Of a DNA stretch of 64,000 bases, positions 18,357 through 27,266 are shown in pieces. This DNA comes from Sphingobium wenxiniae (GTDB lineage: Bacteria > Pseudomonadota > Alphaproteobacteria > Sphingomonadales > Sphingomonadaceae). The stretch lies in the NCBI RefSeq assembly GCF_007830065.1, contig NZ_VLKK01000007.1, positions 147,479 through 211,478 of the forward strand, given 5' to 3'. Numbering within the stretch: position 1 is the first letter of the stretch; each line of letters begins with the position of its first letter. The translations under genes were made by a program, and so were the position numbers. The notes under the pieces are model-generated. The model was not told the DNA's origin. It made no database searches and saw only the letters and a program-made list of their open reading frames with translations.

Positions 18357-18383
18357 TAAAAGCTTTTCCCGTCCCGCCGTTAT
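18357..18383 (+). promoter_or_regulatory. sigma-28 (FliA) promoter of fliC
   Basis: TAAA at 18357-18360, 15 bases, then GCCGTTAT at 18376-18383, which matches 6 of 8 positions of the enterobacterial sigma-28 -10 octamer and keeps the exact N15 spacing. The start codon of fliC is 62 bases further on. The rest of the 317-base gap is AT-rich near 18190-18310 with no gene seen. Confidence 0.85.
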
Positions 18384-18445
18384 CCCCTTTCGAGGCCGCA
18401 AGCAGCCTGATGGCAGCGACCTGATGTGAAACGAAAGGGACCACC

Positions 18446-19270
18446 ATGACTGTTATCGGAACCAACACCTCTGCTCTGCGTGCCACCAGCGCTTCGGCCG
18501 CTTCGAGCAAGGCGCTCAGCACCGCGATGGAACGCCTGTCCACCGGCAAGCGCATCAACAGCGCCAAGGACGACGCCGCCGGCCTCGCGATCTCGAACTC
18601 GATGAGCGCCCAGATCCGCGGCATGACCCAGGGCATCCGCAACGCCAATGACGGTATTTCGATGGCGCAGACGGCGGAAGGCACGCTCGGCGAAGTCAGC
18701 AACATGCTGCAGCGGATGCGCGAACTGGCGGTCCAGGCGACCAACGACACCTATTCGGATGACGACAAGAAAAACATCATCGCCGAACAGAAGGCGCTGA
18801 ATGACCAGATCAAATCCGTCGTCACCAACGCGACCTTCAATGGCAAGGCGCTGTTCAACGCCGCCGCCGCGACGGGCTTCAAAATCCAGACCGGCGCCAA
18901 CAGCACCGACTCGATCACGCTGAAATCGGTCAACTTCGCGGATGCGACTTCCAAGCTGAATATCGTGAACACCTTGACCTTCGCCGACGCCGCCACCAGC
19001 GCCTCGCTGGCGCAATATGATGCGGCGATCTCGGAGGTGTCCAACGCCCGCGCCACGCTGGGTGCGACGCAGAACCAGCTTGAATCGGCAGTCAACAACA
19101 TGACCGCAAACGTCACCAACCTGAGCGACGCCCGCAGCCGGATCGAAGACGCCGACTTCTCGACGGAAACGACCGCCCTCGCCAAGGCGCAGATCCTGAG
19201 CCAGGCTTCGACCGCGATGCTGGCGCAGGCCAATCAGAGCCAGCAGAACGTCCTCAAGCTGATCCAGTAA
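18446..19270 (+). CDS. fliC: flagellin
   Basis: A short flagellin of 274 residues, the filament subunit. The N-terminal D0/D1 region ([32 protein letters not shown] and the [25 protein letters not shown] segment) and the C-terminal D1/D0 region ([37 protein letters not shown]) are intact. The outer variable domain is only about 40-50 residues, typical of compact alphaproteobacterial flagellins. AAAGGGA precedes the ATG. It has its own sigma-28 promoter and is followed by three strong hairpins at 19291-19419. It is the only flagellin gene in this window. Confidence 0.96.
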   Translation: MTVIGTNTSALRATSASAASSKALSTAMERLSTGKRINSAKDDAAGLAISNSMSAQIRGMTQGIRNANDGISMAQTAEGTLGEVSNMLQRMRELAVQATNDTYSDDDKKNIIAEQKALNDQIKSVVTNATFNGKALFNAAAATGFKIQTGANSTDSITLKSVNFADATSKLNIVNTLTFADAATSASLAQYDAAISEVSNARATLGATQNQLESAVNNMTANVTNLSDARSRIEDADFSTETTALAKAQILSQASTAMLAQANQSQQNVLKLIQ

Positions 19271-19290
19271 TCCGCTTGCATAAGAATGCA

Positions 19291-19419
19291 CGGTGAGGTC
19301 TGGTCGCCTCACCGGACATGGAGCCTCCGGCACATCAACAGTCCCCACCGTGCCGGAGGCGACACCTTTCGATCAAAGACCAGCTTTCCGAAGCCTCCGT
19401 CCCCCCGGACGGAGGCTTC
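19291..19419 (+). terminator. three tandem perfect hairpins after fliC
   Basis: Stem 1: 8 bp, 19291-19298 with 19307-19314. Stem 2: 11 bp, 19323-19333 with 19350-19360. Stem 3: 13 bp with a CCCC loop, 19390-19402 with 19407-19419. All three stems are perfect. None has a long T run after it, so the array may act as an mRNA 3-prime stabiliser or a bidirectional barrier as well as a terminator. Confidence 0.65.
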
Positions 19420-19482
19420 ATCGCATTTGCGCGGGCCATGGCTTGCAAAGCGCGCCGTCCTTCCCATGATGGGGCCATGACC

Positions 19483-20961
19483 ATGATCGACCGGCGCGCG
19501 ATGATCGCCGCCTCCAGCGCCGCTCTCCTCCTCCCCCGTCCGCTGATGGCCCAGGGCCGGAGCGAAGCCTTTTCCTGGGATGCGCTGGTCGCCATGGCCC
19601 AGCGGCTGGCCCGCGCGCCCTTTCAGGAAACGCCCCTTCACCCCGGCGCGGCCAAGGTGGATTATGACGCCCTGCACCAGGCCCGCTTCCGGGAGGAGCG
19701 CACGCTCTGGGGCGATCTGCCCGGCCATACCGGCATCCGTTTCTTTCCCCTGAGCGCCAACGCCGCCCAGCCCGTCTCCATCGCCATCGTGGAAAATGGC
19801 CGCGCGACGCCGCTGCGCTATGATCCCTCCATGTTCGACACGCCGCCGGGCAATGCCGTGGCCGCGCTTGGCCCCGACGCGGGCTTTGCGGGCTTCCGCA
19901 TCATGAACGCGGCGCGGGACGGGGACTGGCTCTCCTTTCTTGGCGCCAGCTATTTCCGCGCGCCCAGCCCGCAAAAGCAGTTCGGTCTGTCCGCCCGCGC
20001 CGTGGCGATCAACACCAGCATTGCGGGAAAAGAGGAATTTCCCCGCTTCACCCATTTCTGGCTGGAGCGCACCGGCGCGGACAGCGTCACCGTCCACGCG
20101 CTGCTGGATGGCGCGTCGATCACCGGCGCCTTCCGTTTCGTCAGCCAGCTTGGGCCGCAGGGCGTCCGGCAGGACGTGACCGCCGCCCTCTTCCCCCGCA
20201 GGCCGATCGAGGAACTGGGCCTGATGCCGATGACCAGCATGTTCTGGTACGATCAGGCGAACCGGACGCAGGGCACCGACTGGCGGCCGGAAATCCACGA
20301 TAGCGACATGCTCGCCATCGCCAGCGCGAACGGCACGGCCCATTGCCGCCCCCTCACCAACCCGGCCGCCCCGCGCGTCGATGTCTTTGCCGAGCGCGAT
20401 CCCGCCGGTTTCGGCCTGCTCCAGCGCGACCGCGATTTCAGTCATTATCAGGACGACGGCGTATTCTACGACCGCCGCCCTTCGCTCTGGGCCACCCCGT
20501 CGAAGCGGCTGGGGCCGGGCGAGGTGCGCCTCTATGCCTTTCCCACCGACAGCGAATATACCGACAATATCGCCGCCTACTGGACCCCTTCCGCCTCCGT
20601 CCGCCCCGGCAGGCGGATCGACGCCAGCTATCGGCTCGACTGGTCGGCGACGCAAAGGCCCGCATCCGCCGCAACGGCATGGGTCACGGATGTCTGGCGC
20701 GGACACGGCGATCAGGAAGGCCAGGACCGGCTGGTCGTCGACTTCGCGGATGTGACAGAGGCAAAGTCGGAAATCTGGACCGATGTGGCCCATGGCGCGC
20801 TTCTCAAAAAGGCCGGCTATCCCGTGCTGGGCCAGCGCAATCTCTTCCGCGTCGTGCTGGATGTGGCGCGCCACGGCGGCGGAGCGACGGATATTCGGGT
20901 TCAACTCCGCTCCGGCGATCGCCCCATCAGCGAATATGTGCATTATCCGCTCGGCGGATGA
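19483..20961 (+). CDS. opgG: periplasmic glucan biosynthesis protein OpgG/OpgD family
   Basis: A 492-residue MdoG-family protein that acts in the periplasm on the beta-glucan backbone made by OpgH (osmoregulated periplasmic glucans). The N-terminus IDRRAMIAASSAALLLPRPLMAQG is a twin-arginine signal, as in OpgD. Family segments include DYDALHQARFR, GFAGFRIMN, WLSFLGASYFRA and SMFWYDQANR. The start at ATG 19483 has GGGG eight bases upstream; ATG 19477 is the alternative. opgH follows 60 bases downstream. The pair sits inside the flagellar locus, between fliC and fliA; loss of these glucans is known to affect motility in several bacteria. Confidence 0.92.
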   Translation: MIDRRAMIAASSAALLLPRPLMAQGRSEAFSWDALVAMAQRLARAPFQETPLHPGAAKVDYDALHQARFREERTLWGDLPGHTGIRFFPLSANAAQPVSIAIVENGRATPLRYDPSMFDTPPGNAVAALGPDAGFAGFRIMNAARDGDWLSFLGASYFRAPSPQKQFGLSARAVAINTSIAGKEEFPRFTHFWLERTGADSVTVHALLDGASITGAFRFVSQLGPQGVRQDVTAALFPRRPIEELGLMPMTSMFWYDQANRTQGTDWRPEIHDSDMLAIASANGTAHCRPLTNPAAPRVDVFAERDPAGFGLLQRDRDFSHYQDDGVFYDRRPSLWATPSKRLGPGEVRLYAFPTDSEYTDNIAAYWTPSASVRPGRRIDASYRLDWSATQRPASAATAWVTDVWRGHGDQEGQDRLVVDFADVTEAKSEIWTDVAHGALLKKAGYPVLGQRNLFRVVLDVARHGGGATDIRVQLRSGDRPISEYVHYPLGG

Positions 20962-21021
20962 CCGGAACACTTGGGCAGCAAGGGGGGTTGAGCGTGGGGG
21001 TCAAGTGGATACGGAACGGGA

Positions 21022-22914
21022 ATGAAGGGCAGGGACGGCATAAGGCCGGCGCATGAACAACCGCAAGGCGCAACCGTGACGCAGGCATTCGAACAGGTGC
21101 CGGCGGAAATGCCGCTTGCCATGCCGGTGCAGGATTTTTCCTCGGCTCCGGCCAGTCCATCCCCGCGTCCGCTCAATATCGACCTTTGGGCGCGGCGGGC
21201 GCTCGTCATATTGCTGGCGCTTCTCCCGGCATCGATGGCGGCGCATGAAATGCGGCTTTCCATCGGGCTGGACGGCATATCCTTGTGGGAGGGCATTTAT
21301 CTCGCGCTGTTCATTCCCCTTTTCGCCTGGATCGCCTTCGGCTTCGCGACCAGCTTCATCGGCTTCCTGTTGCTGACCATCGGACGCGGGCGCGGCGTGC
21401 AACCCCGTGCGTTGCGGCCCGGCGATCCGCTGCGCGGCCGGACCGCCATATTGCTGCCGGTCTGCAATGAGGATTTCCTGGGCGTGCTGGGCCGGCTGTC
21501 GATCATGGAGCGGTCCCTGACGCAGGTGATGGGCGGGGAACGCTTCGAATTTTTCATCCTAAGCGATTCCAACGCCGAAAATGGAGAGGTCGAGCGGCAG
21601 GCCTATCAGGCGATCCGCCACAGCTTCTCCCGCGCCGTCCATTATCGCCGCCGCGCGCTCAATATCGGACGCAAGCCGGGCAATATCGCGGAATGGGTGC
21701 AGCGCTTCGGCGGCGGCTATGACTATATGATCGTGCTGGACGCCGACAGCGTGATGAGCGGGCAGACGATGGCGCGCCTCGCCGCCGACATGGAACGGCA
21801 CCCGCATCTCGGCCTGATCCAGACCGTGCCGACGGTGGTGGGCGCATCCACGCTCTTCGCCCGCTGGCAGCAATTCGCCAGCCGCCTGTTCGGCCCGATC
21901 TCGGCCGCCGGCATGATCTGGTGGGCGGGGTCCGAAGGCATGTTCTGGGGCCACAACGCCATATTGCGCGTGCGCGCCTTCGCGCAAAGCTGCGGCCTGC
22001 CCGAACTGCCGGGCCGCGCGCCCTTCGGCGGCCATATCATGAGCCATGACATGATCGAGGCGGCGCTGCTGCGGCGGCGCGGCTGGGACGTGCACATGGT
22101 GACGGCCGATGACAGTTTCGAGGAATTTCCGCCGTCCCTCCCCGACCTCGCCACCCGTGACCGGCGCTGGTGCCAGGGCAATATCCAGCACGTCCCCCTG
22201 ATCGCGAGGATCAAGGGGCTGCACCCGGTCAGCCGTTTCCAGTTGTTCGTCGGCGCATCGGCCTATTGCACGTCGCCCTTGTGGCTGGCGCTGATCCTGG
22301 TCGTGCTGGGCGGCGCGGTCGCGGGCCTGTGGCCGGCCAGCGCCGTGCTGCCGTCGGGCGGGCTGCTGGCGCTGACCGCCGTGCTGCTTTTCGGTCCCAA
22401 GCTGCTGTCGATGATATGGGCGCTCGCCGACCCTGCCCGTCGCATCGGCTTTGGCGGCGCGGCGCGGATGAGCCGGGGCGTCGCGCTCGACATCGTCCTG
22501 TCGATCCTGATGGCGCCGGTCGCCATGCTGACGCAGACCATCAACCTGTTCGGCATCCTCATGGGCCGCAAGAGCGCCTGGAACGGGCAGACCCGCGACC
22601 GGGACGGCATCGCGATCGGCACCGCGGTCTGGCTGTTCAAATGGCATGTCCTGCTGGGCGTCGGCCTCACCTTCCTGGCTGTGCGGAGCGGCACGCCGCT
22701 CGGCTGGGTGCTGCCGGTGGTCGCGGGTCTGGTGCTCGCCCCGCTGCTGGCCGCCGTCACCGCGCGCAAGGATCTGGGGGGGAAAGCGGACCGGCAGGGG
22801 CTTTTCCAGGTGCCCGAACCCTGGTGGCGCACGCAAAGCTATCGCCCGCTACGCTATCGCCTGAGCGTCAATGGAAAGCTCATCACGCCGATCTGGCCGG
22901 CGAACGACGGTTAA
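21022..22914 (+). CDS. opgH: glucan biosynthesis glucosyltransferase
   Basis: OpgH (up to 630 residues) is the inner-membrane family-2 glucosyltransferase that polymerises UDP-glucose into the linear glucan backbone and passes it to the periplasm. Two N-terminal membrane helices (about 59-78 and 92-122) precede the catalytic domain with LPVCNED near 145, the metal-binding VLDADS near 241 and the acceptor motif RRWCQGN near 385; several membrane helices follow to the C-terminus. It is shorter than the E. coli protein (847) at both ends. The start is uncertain: ATG 21022 or a GTG at 21076. Confidence 0.93.
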   Translation: MKGRDGIRPAHEQPQGATVTQAFEQVPAEMPLAMPVQDFSSAPASPSPRPLNIDLWARRALVILLALLPASMAAHEMRLSIGLDGISLWEGIYLALFIPLFAWIAFGFATSFIGFLLLTIGRGRGVQPRALRPGDPLRGRTAILLPVCNEDFLGVLGRLSIMERSLTQVMGGERFEFFILSDSNAENGEVERQAYQAIRHSFSRAVHYRRRALNIGRKPGNIAEWVQRFGGGYDYMIVLDADSVMSGQTMARLAADMERHPHLGLIQTVPTVVGASTLFARWQQFASRLFGPISAAGMIWWAGSEGMFWGHNAILRVRAFAQSCGLPELPGRAPFGGHIMSHDMIEAALLRRRGWDVHMVTADDSFEEFPPSLPDLATRDRRWCQGNIQHVPLIARIKGLHPVSRFQLFVGASAYCTSPLWLALILVVLGGAVAGLWPASAVLPSGGLLALTAVLLFGPKLLSMIWALADPARRIGFGGAARMSRGVALDIVLSILMAPVAMLTQTINLFGILMGRKSAWNGQTRDRDGIAIGTAVWLFKWHVLLGVGLTFLAVRSGTPLGWVLPVVAGLVLAPLLAAVTARKDLGGKADRQGLFQVPEPWWRTQSYRPLRYRLSVNGKLITPIWPANDG

Positions 22915-22945
22915 TGCAAAGCGGCTGTTTCGGGGGTGGTTTGCG

Positions 22946-22972
22946 GTCATTCCCAGCTTTCGCTGGGAACCC
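22946..22972. repeat. REP-like palindrome (CCCAGC-TTTC-GCTGGG)
   Basis: TTCCCAGC, a TTTC loop and GCTGGGAA form an 8-bp perfect stem between the convergent ends of opgH and fliA. A near copy in the other orientation is at 40201-40226. It may double as a bidirectional terminator. Confidence 0.65.
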
Positions 22973-22992
22973 GCCATCGCAGGACCGCGATA

Positions 22993-23730
22993 TCAGTCCC
23001 AGTCCCTCAGCTTCTCGCGCAGCTTGTCCAGCGCCGCCTTCTTGATCTGGCACACGCGGGCCGCGCCGATGTCCAGCACCTGCCCGATTTCCTCCAGATT
23101 GAGTTCCTCGACGAAATAAAGTTGCAGCACCAGCGCCTCGCGCTGCGGCAGTTCCCCGATATATTGGGTCATGGCCGCCTTCAGCGACTCCCGCTCCATC
23201 ACATCGTCGGCGCGGTCCTCGACATCGGCGAACCACATGGACTGATCGGAATAGACCTCGTCCATGCTCATATGCTGGACCATCTCGGCCCCGTCGGCGA
23301 CTTCCCGATAGGCCGCCGCGTCCAGCCCCATCTCATCGGACATTTCCGCTTCGGTCGGCATCCGGCCCAGCCGCTGCTCCAGCTTGCGCCGCACGCCCGC
23401 CAGCTCCTTGCGCCGCGTCATGGCGGACCGGCAAAGCGTCGCCTGCCGCCGCAAATGGTCGATCATCGCCCCGCGCACGCGCATCTGGGCATAGGAGGCG
23501 AAACCCAGCCCGCGATCCTCGAACCCGTTGGCCGCCTCGACCAGCGCGACCATGCCGATCTGGAGCAAGTCCTCGATCTCGATGGCGCTGGATACGCGGC
23601 CATGGACATGCCAGGCGATCTTGCGGACCAGCGGCATATATTGCCGCGCCAGTTGCTCGGGCGAATTGACGGTTCCCCGCCGTCCGTAGGTATGGACGTC
23701 CGATCCGGCGGCGACTTTGCTCATATACAT
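22993..23730 (-). CDS. fliA: flagellar RNA polymerase sigma factor sigma-28
   Basis: FliA (245 residues) directs RNA polymerase to late flagellar promoters. Region 2 contains YMPLVRKIAWHVHGRV, IEIEDLLQIGMVALVEAANGFED and FASYAQMRVRGAMIDHLRR; region 3 and the region 4 helix-turn-helix (LPQREALVLQLYFVEELNLEEIGQVLDIGAARVCQIKKAALDKLR) are complete. GAGGAG stands 9 bases before the ATG at 23728-23730. It follows flhA by 13 bases, so it is probably read from the sigma-54 promoter at 26734-26749. Its antagonist FlgM is encoded at 27267-27545. Confidence 0.96.
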   Translation of the reverse strand: MYMSKVAAGSDVHTYGRRGTVNSPEQLARQYMPLVRKIAWHVHGRVSSAIEIEDLLQIGMVALVEAANGFEDRGLGFASYAQMRVRGAMIDHLRRQATLCRSAMTRRKELAGVRRKLEQRLGRMPTEAEMSDEMGLDAAAYREVADGAEMVQHMSMDEVYSDQSMWFADVEDRADDVMERESLKAAMTQYIGELPQREALVLQLYFVEELNLEEIGQVLDIGAARVCQIKKAALDKLREKLRDWD

Positions 23731-23743
23731 GGATCAAGTCTCC

Positions 23744-25864
23744 TCAAGCGACCCGCTCGCGCGCGGGTGCGGGATCATGGCGCGGGATGGGCCGCTGCTC
23801 GCCGCCGACCACGGCGACGACCTCGACCCCCTTGCCATCGGGAATTTCCAGGAAGGACAGCACCGGCGTTTCCGGCAGATGCGGCTTGAACAGCCGCGCC
23901 AGCGCCCGCCGCGCGATCGGCGACGTCACGATGGCGAAGTTGCGCGCCTGCCCCAGCAGGGGCCGCGCCGCCTGCACCACCGCTTCGATGATGCGGTTGG
24001 CGAGCGCAGGCTCGATGGGATGCTTGGCGTCGCCCGCCACCCGCATCGCCTGCGCCAGCAGCGCCTCCAGGTCGCCGTCCAGCGTGATGACGGGCAGCGG
24101 CATCTTCACCGGCACAAGGCCCTGGATGATGAGCGCGCCGATCCGCTGCCGCACGGCTTCGACAAGCTGTTCGTGCGACATGTCGGGCCGCGCGGCGTCG
24201 ACCATCGCCTCGCAGATGCGGCGGAAGTCCTTGAGCGCGATCCCTTCGGACAGCAGCGCCCGGCACAGCGCGGAAATCTGCGTGAGGCTGAGCAGCCCCG
24301 GCGTCAGCCCATCGACCAGTTGCGGCGCGGCGTCCTTGAGGTTGTCGAGCAGCTTGCGCGCTTCGTCCAGCCCGAACATCTCGCTCGCATTCATGGCGAT
24401 AAGCTGGTTGAGATGGGTCGCCACCACCGTCGGCGGATCGACCACGGTATAGCCTGCAATCACCGCTTCGCTGCGCCTGGCGGGCGAAATCCACACGGCT
24501 TCCAGCCCGAAAGTGGGGTCTTTCGTCTCGCGCCCCGAAACCGTGCCTTCCAGCGCGCCGCTGTCCAGCGCCAGCAGATCCTCCGGCCAGATCTCGTCCT
24601 CGCCCACGACCACGCCCGCGATGGTGATGCGATATTGATTGGGTTCCAGCGACAGATTGTCCTTCACCCGCACCATCGGCACGACAAAGCCCAGCTCCTT
24701 GGACAATTGCCGCCGGATGCCCGTGATCCGCGCCATCAAAGGCGCGCCCTTGCGCTCATCGACCAGCGAAATCAGGCCATAGCCGATCTCCAGCCCCAAT
24801 ATCGCGCCGTCCGACACGTCATCCCATTCGATCAGCGCCGGATTGGCGGGCGGCGGCGCGGGGGCGGGTTCCGCCGCCTTGCGCTGGCCTGCCTTGCGGA
24901 GCTGCCATGCGATCCCCCCCGCCACGGCGGCGGCGGTCAGGATGATGAAGTGCGGCATCCCCGGCAGCACGCCCAGGAAAGCCAGGATCGCCGCGACCGG
25001 CACCCAGGCGCGGCCCGAACCGAACTGGCTGGTGATCTGGCCGCCCAGGTCCTGCTCGCTGCCGACGCGGGTGACGATGGCCGCCGCCGCGATGGACAGC
25101 AGCAGCGCGGGCACCTGCGCCACCAGCGCATCGCCGATGGCCAGCACGATATAGGTCTGCGCGGCCTCGCCCATCGACAGGCCATGGCTCACCACGCCCA
25201 ATATGATGCCGCCCACGATGTTGATGGCCAGGATCAGTATGCCCGCGACCGCGTCGCCCTTCACGAACTTGCTCGCGCCGTCCATGGAGCCATAGAAATC
25301 CGCTTCCGTCGCGACTTCGCGGCGGCGCACCTTGGCTTCCTCCGGCGTCAGCAGGCCCGCATTGAGGTCCGCGTCGATGGCCATCTGCTTGCCCGGCAGG
25401 GCGTCGAGGGTGAAGCGCGCCGACACTTCCGACACGCGCCCCGCGCCCTTGGTGATGACGACGAGGTTGATGATCATCAGGATCGCGAAGACGAAGATGC
25501 CGACGACATAATCGCCGCCGATCAGGAAATGGCCGAAAGCTTCGATCACATGCCCCGCCGCGTCCGATCCTTCATGGCCCTGCACCAGCACCACGCGCGT
25601 CGACGCGACGTTCAGCGCCAGCCGCAGCAGCGTCGCGAACAGCAGCACCGTCGGGAAGCTCGAAAAATCCAGCGGCTTGGCGGCATTGAGCGCCACCATC
25701 AGCACCGCGAGCGAAATCATGATGTTGGTGATGAACCCGATATCCAGCATCACCGCCGGCACGGGCACCATCATGAACAGCACGACCATGAGCGTCGCAA
25801 GGGGCAACACGGCCCCCTTGGCGGCATTCGTCCAGATCTTCGCTTTGACTTGGGCAGGAGTCAT
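23744..25864 (-). CDS. flhA: flagellar export gate protein FlhA
   Basis: FlhA (706 residues) is the export engine that docks chaperone-substrate complexes. About eight membrane helices occupy residues 20-325. The FHIPEP-region equivalents DIGFITNIMISLAVLM and PTVLLFATLLRLALNVASTRVVL are present, as is DALPGKQMAIDADLNAGLL. The cytoplasmic half includes TVVDPPTVVATHLNQLI and ends in GGEQRPIPRHDPAPARERVA. Length is normal. It lies 9 bases downstream of a lytic transglycosylase gene and 13 bases upstream of fliA. Confidence 0.96.
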   Translation of the reverse strand: MTPAQVKAKIWTNAAKGAVLPLATLMVVLFMMVPVPAVMLDIGFITNIMISLAVLMVALNAAKPLDFSSFPTVLLFATLLRLALNVASTRVVLVQGHEGSDAAGHVIEAFGHFLIGGDYVVGIFVFAILMIINLVVITKGAGRVSEVSARFTLDALPGKQMAIDADLNAGLLTPEEAKVRRREVATEADFYGSMDGASKFVKGDAVAGILILAINIVGGIILGVVSHGLSMGEAAQTYIVLAIGDALVAQVPALLLSIAAAAIVTRVGSEQDLGGQITSQFGSGRAWVPVAAILAFLGVLPGMPHFIILTAAAVAGGIAWQLRKAGQRKAAEPAPAPPPANPALIEWDDVSDGAILGLEIGYGLISLVDERKGAPLMARITGIRRQLSKELGFVVPMVRVKDNLSLEPNQYRITIAGVVVGEDEIWPEDLLALDSGALEGTVSGRETKDPTFGLEAVWISPARRSEAVIAGYTVVDPPTVVATHLNQLIAMNASEMFGLDEARKLLDNLKDAAPQLVDGLTPGLLSLTQISALCRALLSEGIALKDFRRICEAMVDAARPDMSHEQLVEAVRQRIGALIIQGLVPVKMPLPVITLDGDLEALLAQAMRVAGDAKHPIEPALANRIIEAVVQAARPLLGQARNFAIVTSPIARRALARLFKPHLPETPVLSFLEIPDGKGVEVVAVVGGEQRPIPRHDPAPARERVA

Positions 25865-25873
25865 GAGAAGCCG

Positions 25874-26698
25874 TTACCTTCCGAGGGTGGCGAGCATGAG
25901 ATAGGCGAGGCGCGCCGTCTGCGGCTGGGGCGTCACGGTGACGTCCGCCGCGCTGGCAAGGCGCTGGGTTTCGATCCGCACATAATCGGCGGGCTGAATG
26001 GTCTTGGCATTGGCGGGCAGGGACGCGGAGGCATCGGCATAGCGGACATCGCCGCCGATCGAATCCATGCCTTTTTGCAGCTTGCCCGCGAAACGGTCGC
26101 GAATCTCGGCGAAGCTGCGGGCATTGCCCTGCCTGTCGTAGAAGATCGACCGATTGGCCCGCGCCGCCGCCGGGAACAGCGAAGCCGCCGTCGCCTGCGG
26201 CGCGCGATCATGCGTGGACAGGAACTTGGCCGCCCCGCCCACGCCCAGGAAGTGCGCGAGATAGAGGTCGACCGGCTGCGCTTCACGGCCCAGCCGCTGT
26301 TCCAGATAGGCTTTGTTGTCGGCGGCATGTTCCGCCGCCATGACCGAGGCCGTCTCCGGGTGGCTCCGCAGATCCAGTATCTGCTGCCGCAAATTCGGGT
26401 CCGACACATAATAGCGGCCATTGCTGCCCCGGCTGACCGCATCGGCGGCCCAGCCAAGCCCATATTCGCTGCCATGCTTGTCGATGACGGCAAGCCAGCT
26501 CTGGTCGATGAATTGATAAAGGCCCCGCGCGGACGACGTCGACGCGCGCGCATTGGGATTGAGGCTGCTTTCGATCTTCGCCTGCCCCAGCAGGTAGCCG
26601 AAATCGACGCCCGTGCGACGGCTGGCCATGGCGATCGCGTTGGTGACGCGATTGCCGGCCGAAGCCCCCGTTACCGTGATGTCCGCGAATGCCGACAC
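25874..26698 (-). CDS. flagellum-associated lytic transglycosylase
   Basis: A protein of about 274 residues with an SLT domain at the N-terminal end: the catalytic glutamate is in GQAKIESSLNPNAR (residue 46 of the longest frame), followed by SSARGLYQFIDQSW and later YLAHFLGVGGAAKFL. Such enzymes cut peptidoglycan so the rod can pass. The FlgJ encoded here (35518-35829) lacks a muramidase domain, so this is the likely partner. GTG 26696-26698 is preferred, since AAAGGGG stands 10 bases upstream; a TTG at 26707 is the alternative. No obvious signal peptide is seen, so export may be by the flagellar route. It heads the flhA-fliA operon. Confidence 0.85.
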   Translation of the reverse strand: MSAFADITVTGASAGNRVTNAIAMASRRTGVDFGYLLGQAKIESSLNPNARASTSSARGLYQFIDQSWLAVIDKHGSEYGLGWAADAVSRGSNGRYYVSDPNLRQQILDLRSHPETASVMAAEHAADNKAYLEQRLGREAQPVDLYLAHFLGVGGAAKFLSTHDRAPQATAASLFPAAARANRSIFYDRQGNARSFAEIRDRFAGKLQKGMDSIGGDVRYADASASLPANAKTIQPADYVRIETQRLASAADVTVTPQPQTARLAYLMLATLGR

Positions 26699-26733
26699 TG
26701 TGAACAATCCCCTTTGCTAGCGGGGATCATTAG

Positions 26734-26749
26734 AGCAAGCCTTATGCCA
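26734..26749 (-). promoter_or_regulatory. sigma-54 promoter of transglycosylase-flhA-fliA
   Basis: On the minus strand TGGCAT-N5-TTGCT, with the invariant GG and GC separated by exactly 10 bases. It lies about 35 bases ahead of the preferred start codon of the lytic transglycosylase gene, so fliA would be made under sigma-54 control. Confidence 0.8.
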
Positions 26750-26903
26750 ATATTTGGTTAACGCGCTCGCAAGAAAATTCGGTGCGTTATTCGGAGAGGC
26801 GGATGATGGAGCGTGCTGGCGCATGGTTTGGGGGGAAGGCGAACGCTCCGCCAATCCCGCCTCCGTTGGGCTATGTCCGCTCACGCCCGAAACCCATCAG
26901 CCA

Positions 26904-26930
26904 CAAAAAAAGCGCCCAAAGGCGCCCTTT
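26904..26930 (-). terminator. intrinsic terminator after flgN
   Basis: On the minus strand a GGCGCC/GGGCGC stem with a TTTG loop is followed by seven T residues. It lies about 25 bases past the flgN stop and separates flgA-flgM-flgN from the flhA operon. Confidence 0.75.
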
Positions 26931-26954
26931 CCCATCATTGCGAGGAAGAAAAAT

Positions 26955-27263
26955 CTAACGCCCGTAGACCAGCGGCGCGTTTTCCGCGCCACGGACCGCC
27001 AGGACATTCAGCTTCTGATTCGCGCGATCGGACAGCACCCGCGTCCGCACCCGCGCCATTTCCAGCAGAGTCGCGATGGCCTTCAACCGTTCCGTCACGT
27101 CCGGTTCGGAACGCCATGCCCCGATGGCGCGCACCGACGCCGCCGCCTGCCCGACCTTCGCGCTCGCCGCGTCGATCGCGGCGGCATCATATCCGTCCAG
27201 CATCGCCCGCAAATCCTCGCAGGCGGTCCGCAGATGATCGAGGGCGGCAAGGCCGAGCGGCAT
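26955..27263 (-). CDS. flgN: FlgN-like flagellar chaperone (probable)
   Basis: A 102-residue, all-helical protein directly downstream of flgM (3-base gap). FlgN escorts the hook-junction proteins FlgK and FlgL to the export gate. The helix LGLAALDHLRTACEDLRAMLDGYD at the N-terminus resembles the pattern of FlgN-type proteins, but identity in this family is low and the protein is shorter than the usual 130-150 residues. The call relies mainly on position after flgM, on the helical pattern and on the terminator that ends the operon. Confidence 0.6.
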   Translation of the reverse strand: MPLGLAALDHLRTACEDLRAMLDGYDAAAIDAASAKVGQAAASVRAIGAWRSEPDVTERLKAIATLLEMARVRTRVLSDRANQKLNVLAVRGAENAPLVYGR

Positions 27264-27266
27264 GAA

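Noticed and set aside
23717..26761. 1014-codon open frame on the plus strand
   Set aside because: It is antisense to flhA and the lytic transglycosylase, both clearly real, and shows the same Arg/His-rich composition.
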